From Spirodela intermedia (Eukaryota > Streptophyta > Magnoliopsida > Alismatales > Araceae): 64,000 bases of DNA. Location of the stretch: positions 4,627,001 to 4,691,000 of the forward strand of contig LR746273.1 of the NCBI GenBank assembly GCA_902729315.2, written 5' to 3'. Under the pieces are notes generated by a model that did not search any database, was not told the DNA's origin, and saw only the letters and a program-made list of their open reading frames with translations. Below, piece by piece: positions 52,014-64,000 of this stretch. A program made the position numbers and the translations under genes. Each line of letters begins with the position of its first letter. Position 1 is the first letter of the stretch.

Positions 52014-55000
52014 CTAGTGTTTGTGCGCGAATTTGCATGTCTGAGCCCTATGCTCTCATGGCTGATGTTCATTTGCAAGCACTCACACCTCTAAATTAAT
52101 ATTAATGTTAAAGATATAGCTTTGAAGGGTGAAGAAATCATGTAATTTTTCTGAATCTCATAAATCATTGAAAAAAGGATATTGAGCGTCGAATTTTGCA
52201 CGAAGAGCAAGTTTTTTCAACTTTCGCTCCTCAGCTGCAGGGTCAGCACCTTCTTGAGCCACTCCATTTTTATCTTCTGACGTAGCCTGGCTATTAAAAA
52301 CCTCTCCAGTCTCTAAATCCTCAAAATCACCGTAGTTCGAGTCATCGTCATCTTCAGCACCATCAGCATCATCTGTTGCATGGCCTCTACGTGCAGCTTT
52401 GGACCAATCTCCAGTGACAAAGCGATCACGGATGCTTTGAATAAGATCATCATTGGACCAATCCTTTGTGTTTGCATAATTCGAGTACTTGGAGCAATCT
52501 TCAGCACTAAAACTATCAGCCCCAATACCTTCATTTGATGTCTACAGCATTCAAGAAACAAAATTACATATGTTTTCAAAAAGACAAACTATACGAAATG
52601 GCGAAGTCTAACAATACCTTTTCCCTCTCTCCTTTTGGCTTGAAGAACTCGTCATCCTCACCATCTTCACTCTCGCTCCCGCTCAGTCTTTCCTGAACAG
52701 CAGCACCAATCTCGAGTCCAGGTTGCCCATATACAAGTTGCATGAGGTTCTTATTCTGCCTTGAGATGGTTCTGGCAGCCAACGACTCTTTCCACTTGGA
52801 GGCATTTCCTAATTCATCTGCAGTTTAACCAGAGAAAGAAAAACAGTTTCACCTGAAGATGTCACTTCAGAAAATAAAACACCATTGTTTCTTTTAAGAA
52901 TAGCATCTTATTTCCGCTTTGAAGCCAGGCAATAACTGGCAAAACAAATGAAGAGAAGGGAGATGAGGACTAACTGTCCGACCATGGCCAAAGCAACTGA
53001 AAATTAGAAAAGTAACAAATCACTAACAGATATTTCCAAGTCTGCAACACTAGAAGGATTACAAATTACTGATTTCTTCTGAAAGAGGTCATGAAATAAT
53101 TTTTTAAAGTCAACTCCATTTGAGAACCAAGCGGCAGCTACTCACTTACCGTACTATGATCCAAATGTGTAACCAAAATAATGACTCGAGGCCATTTAGA
53201 ACTTAACTACTCGTTGATTGAAACTTTCCGCCATTAATTTTGAAAACAACATTTCTTACAGCAGATAAACTTAAATGAGAATGAATAAATAACTGCAAGT
53301 GCCTTAGAGAAGTTGAGTGAAAAGGATAAAAACCTTCAGTCTGAGAGTCATCACTTTCATTTGATGAGTCTGAAACTGAGTCCAATTGCTCATCAGCACT
53401 TAGTTCCTCGGATCCATGTAATTCAGCACCATCTTCTTCAGCATCCTGTTCGACATGCAATGTTAAAAGATGAGAATCATGAGATAATCAAAACCTATAA
53501 TCGAAAAACAAACATCTAGTGGTAGGAATATCGAAAGTAGACAATAATCAACAGGGAACTAAAATGTTTTATTATCATAGTTGAATGCTAGGGATGTTTT
53601 AGCATCAAACAAGTTGCATACTACAGCTTTCTTTATAAAGAATGTGTTGTTAGGAGCCTTCAAACCGTAGCCTATGAGACAAAGGCACATTAGATAACAG
53701 GTGTCATCATACTTGCCTATTTCTTTCCAAATGCTCAACATGTTTGTATGTCGATCAGGCTAGTTGAGATTAATGTGATATACAGCTTCCTTGAAAAAAG
53801 ATAACACCAATATGGTCTGGGGAGGCCTCAAAATCGAGGACTAAAGATCTTGTTAAAAACTCGTAGCCCCATCTCACTCTGGAACATACAGGAGCCATAA
53901 GAATGGACAAACTACATCAACGTCCATTCCATAGGGTTGTCCATAAGACCCGAGCCCGCTTCAACCCCAGTTATTTTCCAGACTTGTGCCCCAAAATCAG
54001 ACAGATCAATTTTTAAACTGAAACAGACGGTATTGCATCAAAGCACTTAAATATAGGAAATACCTTTAAATCAAAAACATCATCGTCTCCTGCAGAAACA
54101 GCTTTCCTTCTCATTCTCCCATTATGAAATTCTATCTTTTCTTTCAAATCAGTATCTAAAGGATTCTGATGCTCATCATCGGATGAGGCATCATCTTCTT
54201 CCTCAGCAGGATTATCAGCTTCACAAACCTTTCCTTGATCTCTTTCCGTAGTTTCATCACGCTGTAGCAACATCTCTTTGTCCATCTTGTCAATCTTCAG
54301 GCTAGGGTTGTCAGGGTTTCCTATATCATTACCACTGCTGTTGCCTCCTTCGGAAACAGAGGGCTTTCTACTGAATAAATTAATGAAACTTTGCTCCAAT
54401 TTTTCATCCAAGGAGTACTTAGTATTCTGAAGTGTCTTTACCAAGGCTATGCCAACATCATGATCATCTCCTGCATCAGACAACATCAAGAATATGTTAG
54501 GAAAAAAAATCCTTATGAAGGAGGGCAGCCTAAAACAAAAACGAATAGCACAAAAATACCACGTGACTATGTTTAATATATTCTCAAGTATGTTTAAACT
54601 AGTACCAAAATGACAACAACTAGACAACAAATTCGCTATCCTATATATGAGGAGCATTATATTGGAGGTCTACGGTTCTCAAATCCCCAAGTGGTCAATG
54701 AACATTATTTTCAACGAGGAAAACATTACTTATTCAGAGAACATAAAAAAAAAAAGAGCACGCCATATTTTTTAAACATTGCCAAGGCAATTCCAGGAAA
54801 ACAAGGCAGCCTAAATGTCCAAGACACATGAACGACTAAGCATCAACAGGATCAGTCTAGCATCAGACACAAATGACCGTCCATGAGACATGTTCAACCT
54901 GACAACTGAATGTATAAAGATGTTTGGGACGGATACAACAGTTCGTTACTGTCTGAATAATTTATGTTACTATTCTTTCATATTTTAGAGGTGCTCAGAC

Positions 55001-58000
55001 ATGCTCTTTATTATTTGCCTAACATTTAATAATATTTTTATTTTTATTTTTTCAATATACTTTAAACCAGGCATTCTATCCTGGTCTCAACACATTGTAA
55101 TACTCTCAGGGTAAATATGTAGAACAAATACAGACCACACCTCGACCAAGATCAAAAAAATAATTCAAGTGTCTAAAAAACAACTTCATGACTCTTCCTC
55201 ATTACAAGAAATGACTCACCGCCCCTTCATTACATAGCAAATAAAATCAAACATCTTTTGAGTTCAAAATCTGTTGCATTTCAAAAATATCAGGTTCTTC
55301 TAGCTGTAAATGGCCCAAAGGATTGGATTATTCCATTCCTTCCTTAAGGGTCCAATGCTGATTCCTCATTAAACACAAGAAGGCATATGCCCCAAAGGAT
55401 GATATTGTCACATTCTTTCAAAGTAGAACAGTATGCTTCAGACCTTAGCAATGTCAAAACAAAATCCCAATTGATGATCCACAAGCTTCTATTGATTGCG
55501 TCTACATTTTCCTCCCCATTTAGTATCAAGCTATCCTGAATACTTATCACCACTCTCATACCAAACGAAAACACTGCATCAGCAGTTAACATCCTTGTCA
55601 CTATTTAGAGATCCTTAATAGAGATAAACAGCAGATCAGAAAGCTGAATAGCACGTCCTCACATGGAATTTGCATTAAAAAATTCAAGTAGTCTTCATAT
55701 TTTTTCCTTTCACAGACTCAAAAACTCATGTAGTAAGTGGTATTTCAATGCAAGGAGGAAATTCTCCACCCTCCCAACCAATACCATGAACTTCTAAGCT
55801 CGCTTCTCACCATATTCACCCACTCAACTAGGCTCTTGTTTTAATTCACATAGAGTGTCAATTCGTTTCTTCTACAAATTCCAAAGCCAACCTAGTCACG
55901 TAGAATTGTTCTCCAACAGATGGAAGATGATGGTATCATCTGCAGGCTGAAAAATCGCTACCTCTAAACCTTGATGGACGTGGCTTATTAATAGTATAGT
56001 TATCTTATATATCGGATGAATGGTTGGGGCAAAAACAGAACACGAACAGGATTTTGCCCTTAAAGGTCACCAACTAGATTGAAAATAATCGCCATGGCTG
56101 GCCATGGAGCTTTTTAAATTTACATGATAATGATAGTGATTCTTGTTAGCCCAACAGATTCCCATTAATCACCTATAAAAAAATAAGAGAGCCACGACTT
56201 CCAGCCACTTTCAATTCAATTCACCATGATATATTGGGTCCTCTTAGGACAGTATGAAATTTCAAATAAAGCACTCAATATGTAAGTAATTAGCTATTTG
56301 AAATAACTAGTCGCATCACTTTAAAAATGATATAAAAAATTTATTCACAAATCAAGCACTAACAGCTGAAAGGTGACAGTTTCTCTGGCACAATGCCTTA
56401 TGCATTCAAATTCAGCCAAGTTGATGCTCATAAATAGTGCCATTAGCATTTATGAATTCAACATTCCGCACCAAATTTGCATTGCATGATGCATTTATCC
56501 ACATAAGCATGAATTATGCAAATGTGAATGAGTGACATTGACGTCACTTCAAAATGCCTAGTTGAGGTAAATGCCTTTGGCACGTGTTGCCTAGGTGAAA
56601 CTCCCTCATATAAACCGGCATCATCTATCAAAGCTTCTTTATGAACTCTCCTAAATTTAGTAATATAGTTTTGCATACTTTTTACAGGAACAGAACAACA
56701 CTCAGATACTATGGAGTTGAAATATCAAAAACAAGCTGAGCAGGGTACTGATCTGCATCAGCAAAGGGTAAAAATCAAGTGCCTACTTGACAGTTTTTTT
56801 TCGCAAGTAAACCTTGGGCTTGGCGAGCCCCAGAAACAAACCACTTATCCTGATTATGGAGGGAAATAAAGACATAAGTCACTAAACTGATTATGACCAT
56901 AAAGATTCGTATGTCCTAGTTACCACTTAGAGACGGAATTGGTAGTAGCGGAATATACTTCCTCCATGTGGGACCAGATCTCTGATTTGTATTACTCCAT
57001 CTGAATCGGAGTAAGTTCAACAAAAAAAAAAAAAAAGCAGAAGATTTAAAAATGACAGAAACACTAACTCAGGTTTATCTATCCTCCAACAGGATGACAA
57101 ACACACCAAAGCATGGTCACTCCCCAAAGAACATTATCATAAAACTAAATTTCCAGCAAATGATTGAAAGGTGCACAAGGCAAAAATAGTCCACATTAAA
57201 AAAACCAAGTTAAAGCAGCTAAAAAAAAAGTGAATTTCTGGGATACCTTTTCTCTTTGCTTTGTTACTTCCATCCTCGACATTGGAAAACTGAACAAGAT
57301 GATCATTAATGTTGATATAAACAGCATCTTTGTCATAAAGCAAGTCCCCAAGACCAGACATAGGTGCATGAAAAAGTTTTTCCTTGTCACGTAAGCCTTT
57401 CTTTTTTGCAGCTGATGGTAAGGGACATGGATCAACCAGACCTGTAACTCCAGCAACGTTGCAATCACCCACACCAGCAATATGTACCTGAATTTTCGTG
57501 GGTCAGGGGTCAACACACAAGCCTACCAGGGAAGACAGACATGCGAAGCTACTTAGCCATGGGCATTTCATCCATCATGATAATGTGTTGCTGCCATCTA
57601 CAACTGATTTAGCACAATGACCAGAACTCTAATCATAGAATTTCATCATCTAAATGTAGAGAGCGCGATATCTGACATGATCTGATATGAAAACCTTGAT
57701 ATCTCAACTTCCATTCAAATTTTACCAGTGACAACCAAAAATTATCCCCCAAGTATAAAGGGCATATAATTTACCACTGCTTGATTTCAAAAACCTCTTT
57801 TTAAATTTGTACTGAATCTAAAAATAATAAAACTAAATATTTTTATATATACTTTGATAGCAGATATTCTAATAAGATGGCTGAAAATGGATACCAGTAC
57901 CCATATTCACCCAGGAAGGCTAAAAATGCATACCTTTGTGCCTTTCTTCATATTACAACCACGAAGGTAGCCATAAAGTGTGATATTTCTATCGCACTTT

Positions 58001-60267
58001 CTATTGGTCTGCACTCTTTCTGGTGGAGTTATGTCTTCAAAACGATCAGCTAAAACATAAGGGTGTGATATTCTCCACGTCAAGGGACGGAATTTCATGA
58101 CTGAGATAAATCTTGCAAGATTGTGTACTTCACGTTTAGGATATCTGACAGAAAGACAATTGACGAAGACAGTTACATGTGGAGGTCACAATAATCCAAC
58201 TTGCCATATTCACCAATAAAAATAGAAAAGATAGCAAAGTAAAGACATCTGCAAGTGAAATATTATAGGCGACACATCAGATGCAACAAGCATTACGGAT
58301 TCAAACCAAAGGGTTAAACCATAATAATCATGATAAATTATTAACACATTCATGGTTAACTTTTATATATGGCTTTAAGGACAGACACGGATAAACTCAA
58401 CTTACTTCCCATGAATAAGTCCAGAAAGGTAGAAAAGTTTAGCGCCATCATATATTTCAGTCCAGAACCTATGCTTGAGTCGTTGCTTTGTCTTCCTCAA
58501 TTTCTTTACATCTTTGAATTTGTCAAGATGCGTAAGGACACCCATAACTCTTGGAAACCCATGAACTTGCAAAATATTAAGAAACTCGAAGGTTTCCTGC
58601 AAAAGAAAGTATCATTAACAAGATGACTACAAACTTTCCCTCAGAAACACTATATGGGATATTTTCAGTTAAATAATACTCTCTCATTGATTACATGATA
58701 TGTTCCAAGAGCAATATGATAGGTCATTCTGACAGATAAGCATTAAACACACAATATCAGAGCATACACATCTAATGCAAAGTTGTAACTTAAAAAGAAT
58801 CCAAGTTTGTCGAAGTGTAAATTCGTCTTGGTTCCATCTGTGATTTTCCAGACCTAGCTTAGTTGATGAAGCTCTTTTAGATCATCCTGTACATTGCTCA
58901 CTTCTAGTATCGCAAGCTGAGCTTTCTAGTCAGCATAGGTCAACGCAAAAAACCAAAACCGTAGACGACCTAAGGTTAAACCCATCTAGGGTAAAAAATA
59001 AGGAAACAGACTGACAGACAGAAGCAGAAGAAGATCAGTAACAATACACATTATAATCACAACAAGATATTATTAGCAGAAGAAAAATTGAAGACAAGTT
59101 TTTTCAAACATTCCAAAGATTTAGTCATTTGAATCATTCTCTTCTCAGCAAGAAAACGCAACCAACTCCAAAAGTTATTTGCCAATCTCAAAAAAAAAAT
59201 GGAATTTTTTGCTTCTGTTGAACATTAATAATAATTCAGCATAAAATTATTTTACCCTGAATCCTTTCAGGAATTAAATCAAAGAGCTCACCATTTCAAA
59301 CCCGTAACTTCCATCAACTAGCAGTAGTGCAACGTCAGCAACTTTTGCAGCATCAATCATTCCATTAATATCATTTGGGCATTCCACAAACTGTAGTCTT
59401 CTCTGCTTACCTGACAAACGGTAATACACATGGAAAATAGTCGGTAAGATGAACTTATTTTGGATCAGATGGCATCACAATTTTATCGATGAAGGAAAAG
59501 AATATTGCATTTGGTCGATGAATAACTTTCAAATAAATGTACACGGCAGACATCCTCTTTGATAAGTTGGCCTTAAAAAACAAACTGTAAATTAGAAAAA
59601 AGGTTTTAAAGAAAGAGAGTAAACCTGACACGACAGTGATTGGACCTCGAACATCAGGTAAGTTATGCTTTGTATAATGTTTAATAAGAGACTTTATCAA
59701 CAAAGACTTTCCAACCTGCATAAAAATAATAATGTGAGGATAGGAGCATTCCCACGAGAAGTACTCATCATGTTTCCCACTTAGAGAAAATTACGAGCTA
59801 TAATATGTTGGATTAATAGCAGTTGGTGGTAGAACTACCTTTGGAGGCCCATGCACCACTATGACATAGGGAGCCGGATCTCCAACTGAGCGGTCAATTA
59901 CTGGAACGTGAAGCCTACGTTGCTCTTTTTCTGTAGTGCGGGATTGCAAACGTTTGGCCTTCACTGTTGAAGTAAATGCAAAGGCCTAGCATAACAAGAA
60001 GACAATTTCCTTTAACAAAAGTAAGAGCTTTGCGCATTTCTTATATCACATAACATAAATGAAACCGTAAACTATGCTGACACTCAGATTACCCTGCGCA
60101 ACGTTCACATATCGCAGAACAGAACGGAATAATACATGGCACAATAAGCAAACCTTGGGATTTTGATTCGTCTCCTTCTTTTTTTTCTTATCCTTGGAAG
60201 ATGCTCCACTTTGGCGTGTCCTGTGGGACTTATTAGACTGCTGGTTCTCAACGAAATTCGACCCCAT
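46542..60267 (-). CDS. BMS1: Ribosome biogenesis GTPase BMS1
   Basis: Eighteen exons on the minus strand: 60154-60267, 59839-59985, 59625-59715, 59292-59410, 58406-58596, 57934-58144, 57247-57487, 54064-54470, 53334-53445, 52618-52817, 52183-52541, 51448-51544, 51152-51370, 48498-48737, 47773-47982, 47411-47683, 47098-47301 and 46542-46697. They join to 1,196 aa, close to yeast Bms1 (1,183). Bms1 is a nucleolar GTPase that loads Rcl1 into the SSU processome for 40S assembly. The lysine-rich N-terminus is followed by the P-loop GPPKVGKS (about 84-91), [12 protein letters not shown] and [11 protein letters not shown] (the TxLD G4 motif). An acidic middle region spans about 400-730. The conserved C-terminal half has [54 protein letters not shown] and [20 protein letters not shown], and ends in a basic coiled tail. 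The intron after exon 11 is of U12 AT-AC type. Confidence 0.95.
51545..52182 (-). other. U12-type AT-AC intron of BMS1
   Basis: On the minus strand this 638-nt intron begins ATATCCTTTTTT, the exact U12 5' splice consensus, at 52182. It ends in AC at 51545, and CCTTAAC (51555-51561) sits at branch-site distance about 10 nt before the acceptor. No GT donor exists near the exon end. Splicing here joins GACGCTCA to ATATGATG and gives FDAQYDGSE, the sequence conserved in BMS1. The intron also carries CA and GA microsatellites. Confidence 0.88.
51898..52010. repeat. CA/CAGA and GA microsatellites inside the U12-type intron
   Basis: A CA repeat with CAGA interruptions (about 51898-51957), a short TATATG stretch and a GA run (about 51983-52010), all within the AT-AC intron of BMS1. 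Confidence 0.9.
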
Positions 60268-62520
60268 GCTGTTTCAACTGGGAGCTGCATTTATGTGTGG
60301 CAACATTATAGCCCAATCGCTAGCGCGAGACATAAAGATATATCTATACCCTCAATCAATTTAAGAGTCTGACTTTCTTCAGGCCTTCTAGAGTTCTTTA
60401 ATTGGTTTGAGAGGCAGTAAAATTACAAATTAAGGCGAGAACAAAAGAAAAGAGAGGAAAAGAGAGGAAAAAGAGAGTGCGCTGTCCCACTCCGTCGCCA
60501 TCTTCCACGGAAGAGGAAAAGAAAGCAGAAGAACGGAAGAATAGGGGAACAGAGTGCGGAACCTGGCCCCGTCGCGGCTGCCTTCACACCCACCGTCTGC
60601 CGCCGCTGCTGTCGCCAGCGACTGTTCTTCAACTTCCTGTCCCACCGCCACCAAATCGGGAGGGGGAGGGAGGGGTTTTGGAGGGTTTGATTCTGAAGTG
60701 AGGTCCTTCTTCTGCATGATATTTACTAGAATGCCCTTCATAAATATGTAATTGAAGAAAAACATCAAATAAAATATATTTTCTTTTAGACCTCTGAATG
60801 TGGTACAAGTTTATCAAATTTACCGGAGTGTCATCGCATCCCGTTTAATCAATTTTAGATGAGTTACATCTCACATAAACCTCGAAATATTGCAAATAAA
60901 AGGGAGTTAATGCGTCAAGTTAATGGGTTAATAAGCTTACTTGGCATTTGATCTTCCCACACAACATAAAAATAAGGCTCAATATTTTTATTATGGGATG
61001 TTGATGATTGATAAAACTTACTTATATCTACGCATCATAATTTTTTTGAATAAGTATTTTAAATTCATAAAATATGCATTAATATCAATATAAAGTAGAA
61101 CAATTTCAAAAATAATAATAAACCATTATAAATGGGTCACATCAAATGGTTAGATCTGATCATACATCTCATTCTCTAGATGGGTTATAGATTATAATTA
61201 GTTATGTCATTAAATAGTTGGTAAATATGGCACCCGCTTTGGAGGAATCAATTCATGTTGTTAATACTATCAAATTTTAATAAAAACTTGTAATATTCCA
61301 AATGTCAGCTTAGAATTTGGCAAGCCATTTGGTGTGCAAGAAATCTATTAAAGATTGCAATACGGTTATTGAAATTCCATGGTCTATGATTTTAGACTCA
61401 ATTGAGAACTCAAATATTAAAAGATTTAAGGTTTTTTAACACCACCATGAACTATCAATTGAGAACTCAGATATCAAAAGATTTATTGAAATTCCATGGC
61501 CTATGAATTAAAAGATTTAAATATTTTAATAAAATTTTATCCCAATACCAACAAAGAAAGAGATATTTCTAATGATTGAGAGGGATCCAAAGGAAAATAT
61601 TTAGGGCGTGAAATATCATATTGTTATTTGGTATTAATCCTTTAGTAGCAATTTGGTAATCCATTAAAAATTGAATGGGTTGAGATATTTGAGATAACCA
61701 AGCTATTGTCAATCTTAGAAGGTTGCATGATCCAAGTTTAATGGTAAGAACTTAGCCTAGTTGACTTAAATAACACCTTGTTATGAACCATATGACATAA
61801 TTTTCATCTTTCATGCGTTTTTATGCACGCACTGATATGAGCAATCATATTTAGTTAGACTTTTAGTGCTGTTTTTCTTGGTCATAAAAATGGTATTAAT
61901 GGTCAATATTCTATGATATTCAATGAATGTTGACTGCATCTTGTTCTTCACTTTATATTGTCAAATGTTTTTATTTTTAATTAATATATTGGTCAAATAT
62001 TTAAATCTCAACATGCTTTGTGTTAGGGAATATTGATTGGGTCTTTTCTCCAATCATGTTCCAAATTAATGTGTAGGATCATACTGAGGAATGTAGCACG
62101 TTAATTTTAGTTTATTTATTAAGTCAAAATACAATGTCTTTTAGTGATATTTAGTTAAGTAGAGAGATGTAGAGGTTGTGGAGAGAAGTATGAGAGCGAG
62201 CATCAGACTGGTAATTTTGGCCAGTTTTTTCGAGTCGGATCCGAACCATTACAGAATGCCGTTTGCGGACCTGTCTAGAAGAGTGAGAGATGACTTTGCA
62301 GCCCTCCCCAGAGGCGCGCGATCTCCGGAGATGCAGGACCAGTGCTCCGGCAGATCTCTCCTCTTGCTCGGGCACTTACGGCGAGCTCTGATCGCCGCCC
62401 GGTGAAGCTCTTCCGCTCGAGCGACCGGAGCACGCCGGAGAATCTCGTGGCGGCGGCGGTGGCCGCCGTCCTCTTCCCCCCATTGTGTGTGGGGCGAAGC
62501 GGTGGGTGGTGGGAGAGAAG
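60268..62520. promoter_or_regulatory. Divergent region between BMS1 and the MON2-type gene
   Basis: On the BMS1 side a likely 5'UTR acceptor (AAATGCAG on the minus strand) flanks 60284, a TGGGCT (minus strand) lies at 60310-60315, and a GC-rich block at 60440-60680 may be the leader exon. Positions 60780-62150 are AT-rich with a pair of interlaced short repeats near 61366-61506. The last 150 nt before 62521 are GC-rich and probably the MON2 5'UTR. Confidence 0.5.
61366..61506. repeat. Interlaced short direct repeats
   Basis: Two repeats alternate. A TTATTGAAATTCCATGG unit is at 61366-61389 and again at 61483-61506. A CAATTGAGAACTCA unit followed by AAAAGATTTA is at 61399-61428 and again at 61456-61485. 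The copies differ by one to three bases. Confidence 0.85.
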
Positions 62521-63932
62521 ATGGCCTTCATGGCGGTGCTCGAGTCAGATCTGCGCGCTCTCTCGGCGGAGGCTCGTCGGAGGCACCCGGCTGTGAAGGA
62601 CGCAGCTGAGCACGCGATCTTGAAGGTGGGTGGCTGGATACCATGGGCTCCATCTATTTTTTTAGATGATGATCTCTCCGGTTCACCTCAGCCGGTTTTT
62701 CTGCTGTTGAATCGGGATTATAATTTCCGTGTGCCGGCTTTTTTCTTCGGTGATAGATACTCCCCTAAAGTAGACGACGATGCTCCTCAGGCATCACATA
62801 AATGCCAGATGGCTCATTTTAAACCTCCAAAACGTACCGGTGCTTTGACTGTGATGGAAGCTTATCATAAGTCGTTTGTAATGCGTGGGGATGGCTCTGA
62901 AGCCTGTTTGGTGGGACTAGTAGGCGGGGCACATGCTTGCAGAAAGAATTCTAGGTGCATTTGTTGCTGCTAAACTAGGAGAAGCTGGTGGGTAGTGGAC
63001 TGTTGTAAGACAAGAGGGGACATCAATACGGTGGAGAAAACTGCGAATCTTCCTCAAGAGGAGGGCACTAAATGGCTAGTGAGCTTGTTTCTCCTGCAAG
63101 AAGCTTCAGGTCAAACGACAATTCAAGGTCATTTGCAAACAAAATGGAACGTATTATGCTAAATCCCTCGTCGATTTGATGAATGCAGAGGAAGTAAGAT
63201 ATCCTTCAGTTTGGGGGCATTTGGAGAATTAAATTAAAGTTAATAGCTGGAATATTCGAGTGGTGGGTCTTCATGACAAGAAGTTGTCAACCATACCTTG
63301 TTAATCTGCCAGGTTTGCTAGATGAGGGTTTGCCGTTCTCATGGTCACTTTTGGGCTGTATGAGTGGCCAGTATATCTTCCTTACAACCTTTGAATAAAA
63401 ACAATGCCTGATATTAACTAGCTTCAATGTTGAGGAAAAACAGGCTAATTAGAGGACACAAGTTGGCCTAGTGTAATGCATATATTTATGTCTATATAAA
63501 TGCTATTTCTTTTAGAATCTGGGGACTGCATTAGTTCTGATTCCTTACCCTGCATCAACTCAAACAGGTCCCTGATTATTAAGTGAAAAATTCATTTGCA
63601 TAAAGATTAATTACTTGATTACTATTTGGCATGCATTAGATCTTGTTGTCCCTGAATTTTTTGAATTTTTTTCATTTAAAACCTTCATCATTTTGCTGTT
63701 ATCGGTTGGAGTAAGAGATACTAACGTTATGTGTTGTTTTTGGCTGCAGCTTCGTTCCTCATCCAGTCCCAATGAAATTGCACAGAATGACATAGTACGA
63801 ATATTTCTTATGGCTTGTGATGTTAAGTCAGTGAAACTTAGTGTGATTGGTCTCTCGTGCATTCAAAAGCTCCTGTCAAACGATGCAGTAATCACTTCGT
63901 CACTTAAGGATATAATTTCAACATTGAAGGAT
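62521..63932 (+). CDS. MON2: MON2-type (Sec7/BIG-related) trafficking protein, first two exons
   Basis: Exon 1 (62521-62625) encodes MAFMAVLESDLRALSAEARR and ends AEHAILK at a GTGGGT donor. Exon 2 (63750-63932) encodes LRSSSSPNEIAQND, then IFLMACDVKSVKLSVIGLSC and ends ISTLKD at a GTAAGG donor. The two join in phase 0 to 96 aa, and the gene continues beyond the window. This is the start of the DCB-like N-terminal domain of MON2, a large armadillo-like protein related to Sec7 Arf-GEFs that works at the trans-Golgi/endosome. The first intron is 1,124 nt and stays open for 116 codons past the donor, which gives a misleading longer ORF. A start 36 nt upstream (62485) is in frame but does not match the family start. 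Confidence 0.85.
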
Positions 63933-64000
63933 GTAAGGATCTTTCCAAACATATAGCCAGTATTTCTTTTTGGTGAAATACGCTTTTTAGTTTAGATAAT

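Noticed and set aside
60430-60768. Minus-strand frame with MATEWDSALSF upstream of BMS1
   Set aside because: It is low in complexity, out of context and best explained as BMS1 leader sequence. No homologous protein is recognised.
62485-62973. A 162-codon open frame as the MON2 protein
   Set aside because: It runs through the exon 1 donor into the intron. The family sequence resumes exactly at the acceptor before 63750.

Overview
This window is nuclear DNA from a flowering plant. The genes have many introns with GT-AG borders, the intergenic DNA is AT-rich, (GA)n/(CT)n microsatellites are common, and the products are plant-specific: a GAUT pectin glycosyltransferase, a PPR-DYW protein, a thylakoid Psb27-type protein and an EL1/HD16-type kinase. 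A monocot is the better guess. The kinase resembles rice HD16/EL1 over its whole length, and the single-exon PPR gene is extremely GC-rich. This is inference, not proof.

Layout from left to right. Positions 1-1165 hold two gene relics: a copy of one kinase exon with its preceding intron (+), and a broken ADP-glucose phosphorylase (GALT-family) exon (-). At 3558-10069 (+) lies an HD16/EL1-type casein kinase 1-like gene with 16 coding exons. At 11141-13942 (-) is an EMB175-type PPR-DYW gene, followed only 150 bp away by a three-exon gene for a small conserved plant protein at 14093-15966 (-). GAR1, the H/ACA snoRNP core protein, is at 17010-18865 (+). A GAUT1-type galacturonosyltransferase is at 20469-26460 (-) and NAD(H) glutamate dehydrogenase at 29439-33805 (-). 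A Psb27-H2/LPA19-type lumen protein is at 36439-37470 (+). The Has1/DDX18-type DEAD-box helicase is at 39573-45271 (+) and BMS1, the ribosome-biogenesis GTPase, at 46542-60267 (-). The first two exons of a MON2-type trafficking protein start at 62521 (+) and run off the right edge.

The genes do not form an operon. Three of the ten (GAR1, the Has1-like helicase, BMS1) are nucleolar ribosome-biogenesis factors. GAR1 and the helicase both carry a telo-box just upstream of the start codon with nearby TGGGCC/T site II-like motifs, which fits co-regulation with the plant ribosome-biogenesis regulon. Two gene products act in or are imported to organelles (glutamate dehydrogenase, Psb27-H2), and EMB175 probably is too. 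Two act in the secretory system (GAUT1, MON2).

Exon coordinates were built by hand from splice motifs, reading-frame continuity and remembered family sequences; phase closes exactly in every multi-exon model. The most notable observations are a U12-type AT-AC intron in BMS1, a DYW deaminase domain lacking its catalytic glutamate, one-base-overlapping minimal uORFs in front of the HD16 gene, and the adjoining gene relics at the left edge. I saw no bacterial-type system, CRISPR array, rRNA, convincing tRNA or intact transposon.
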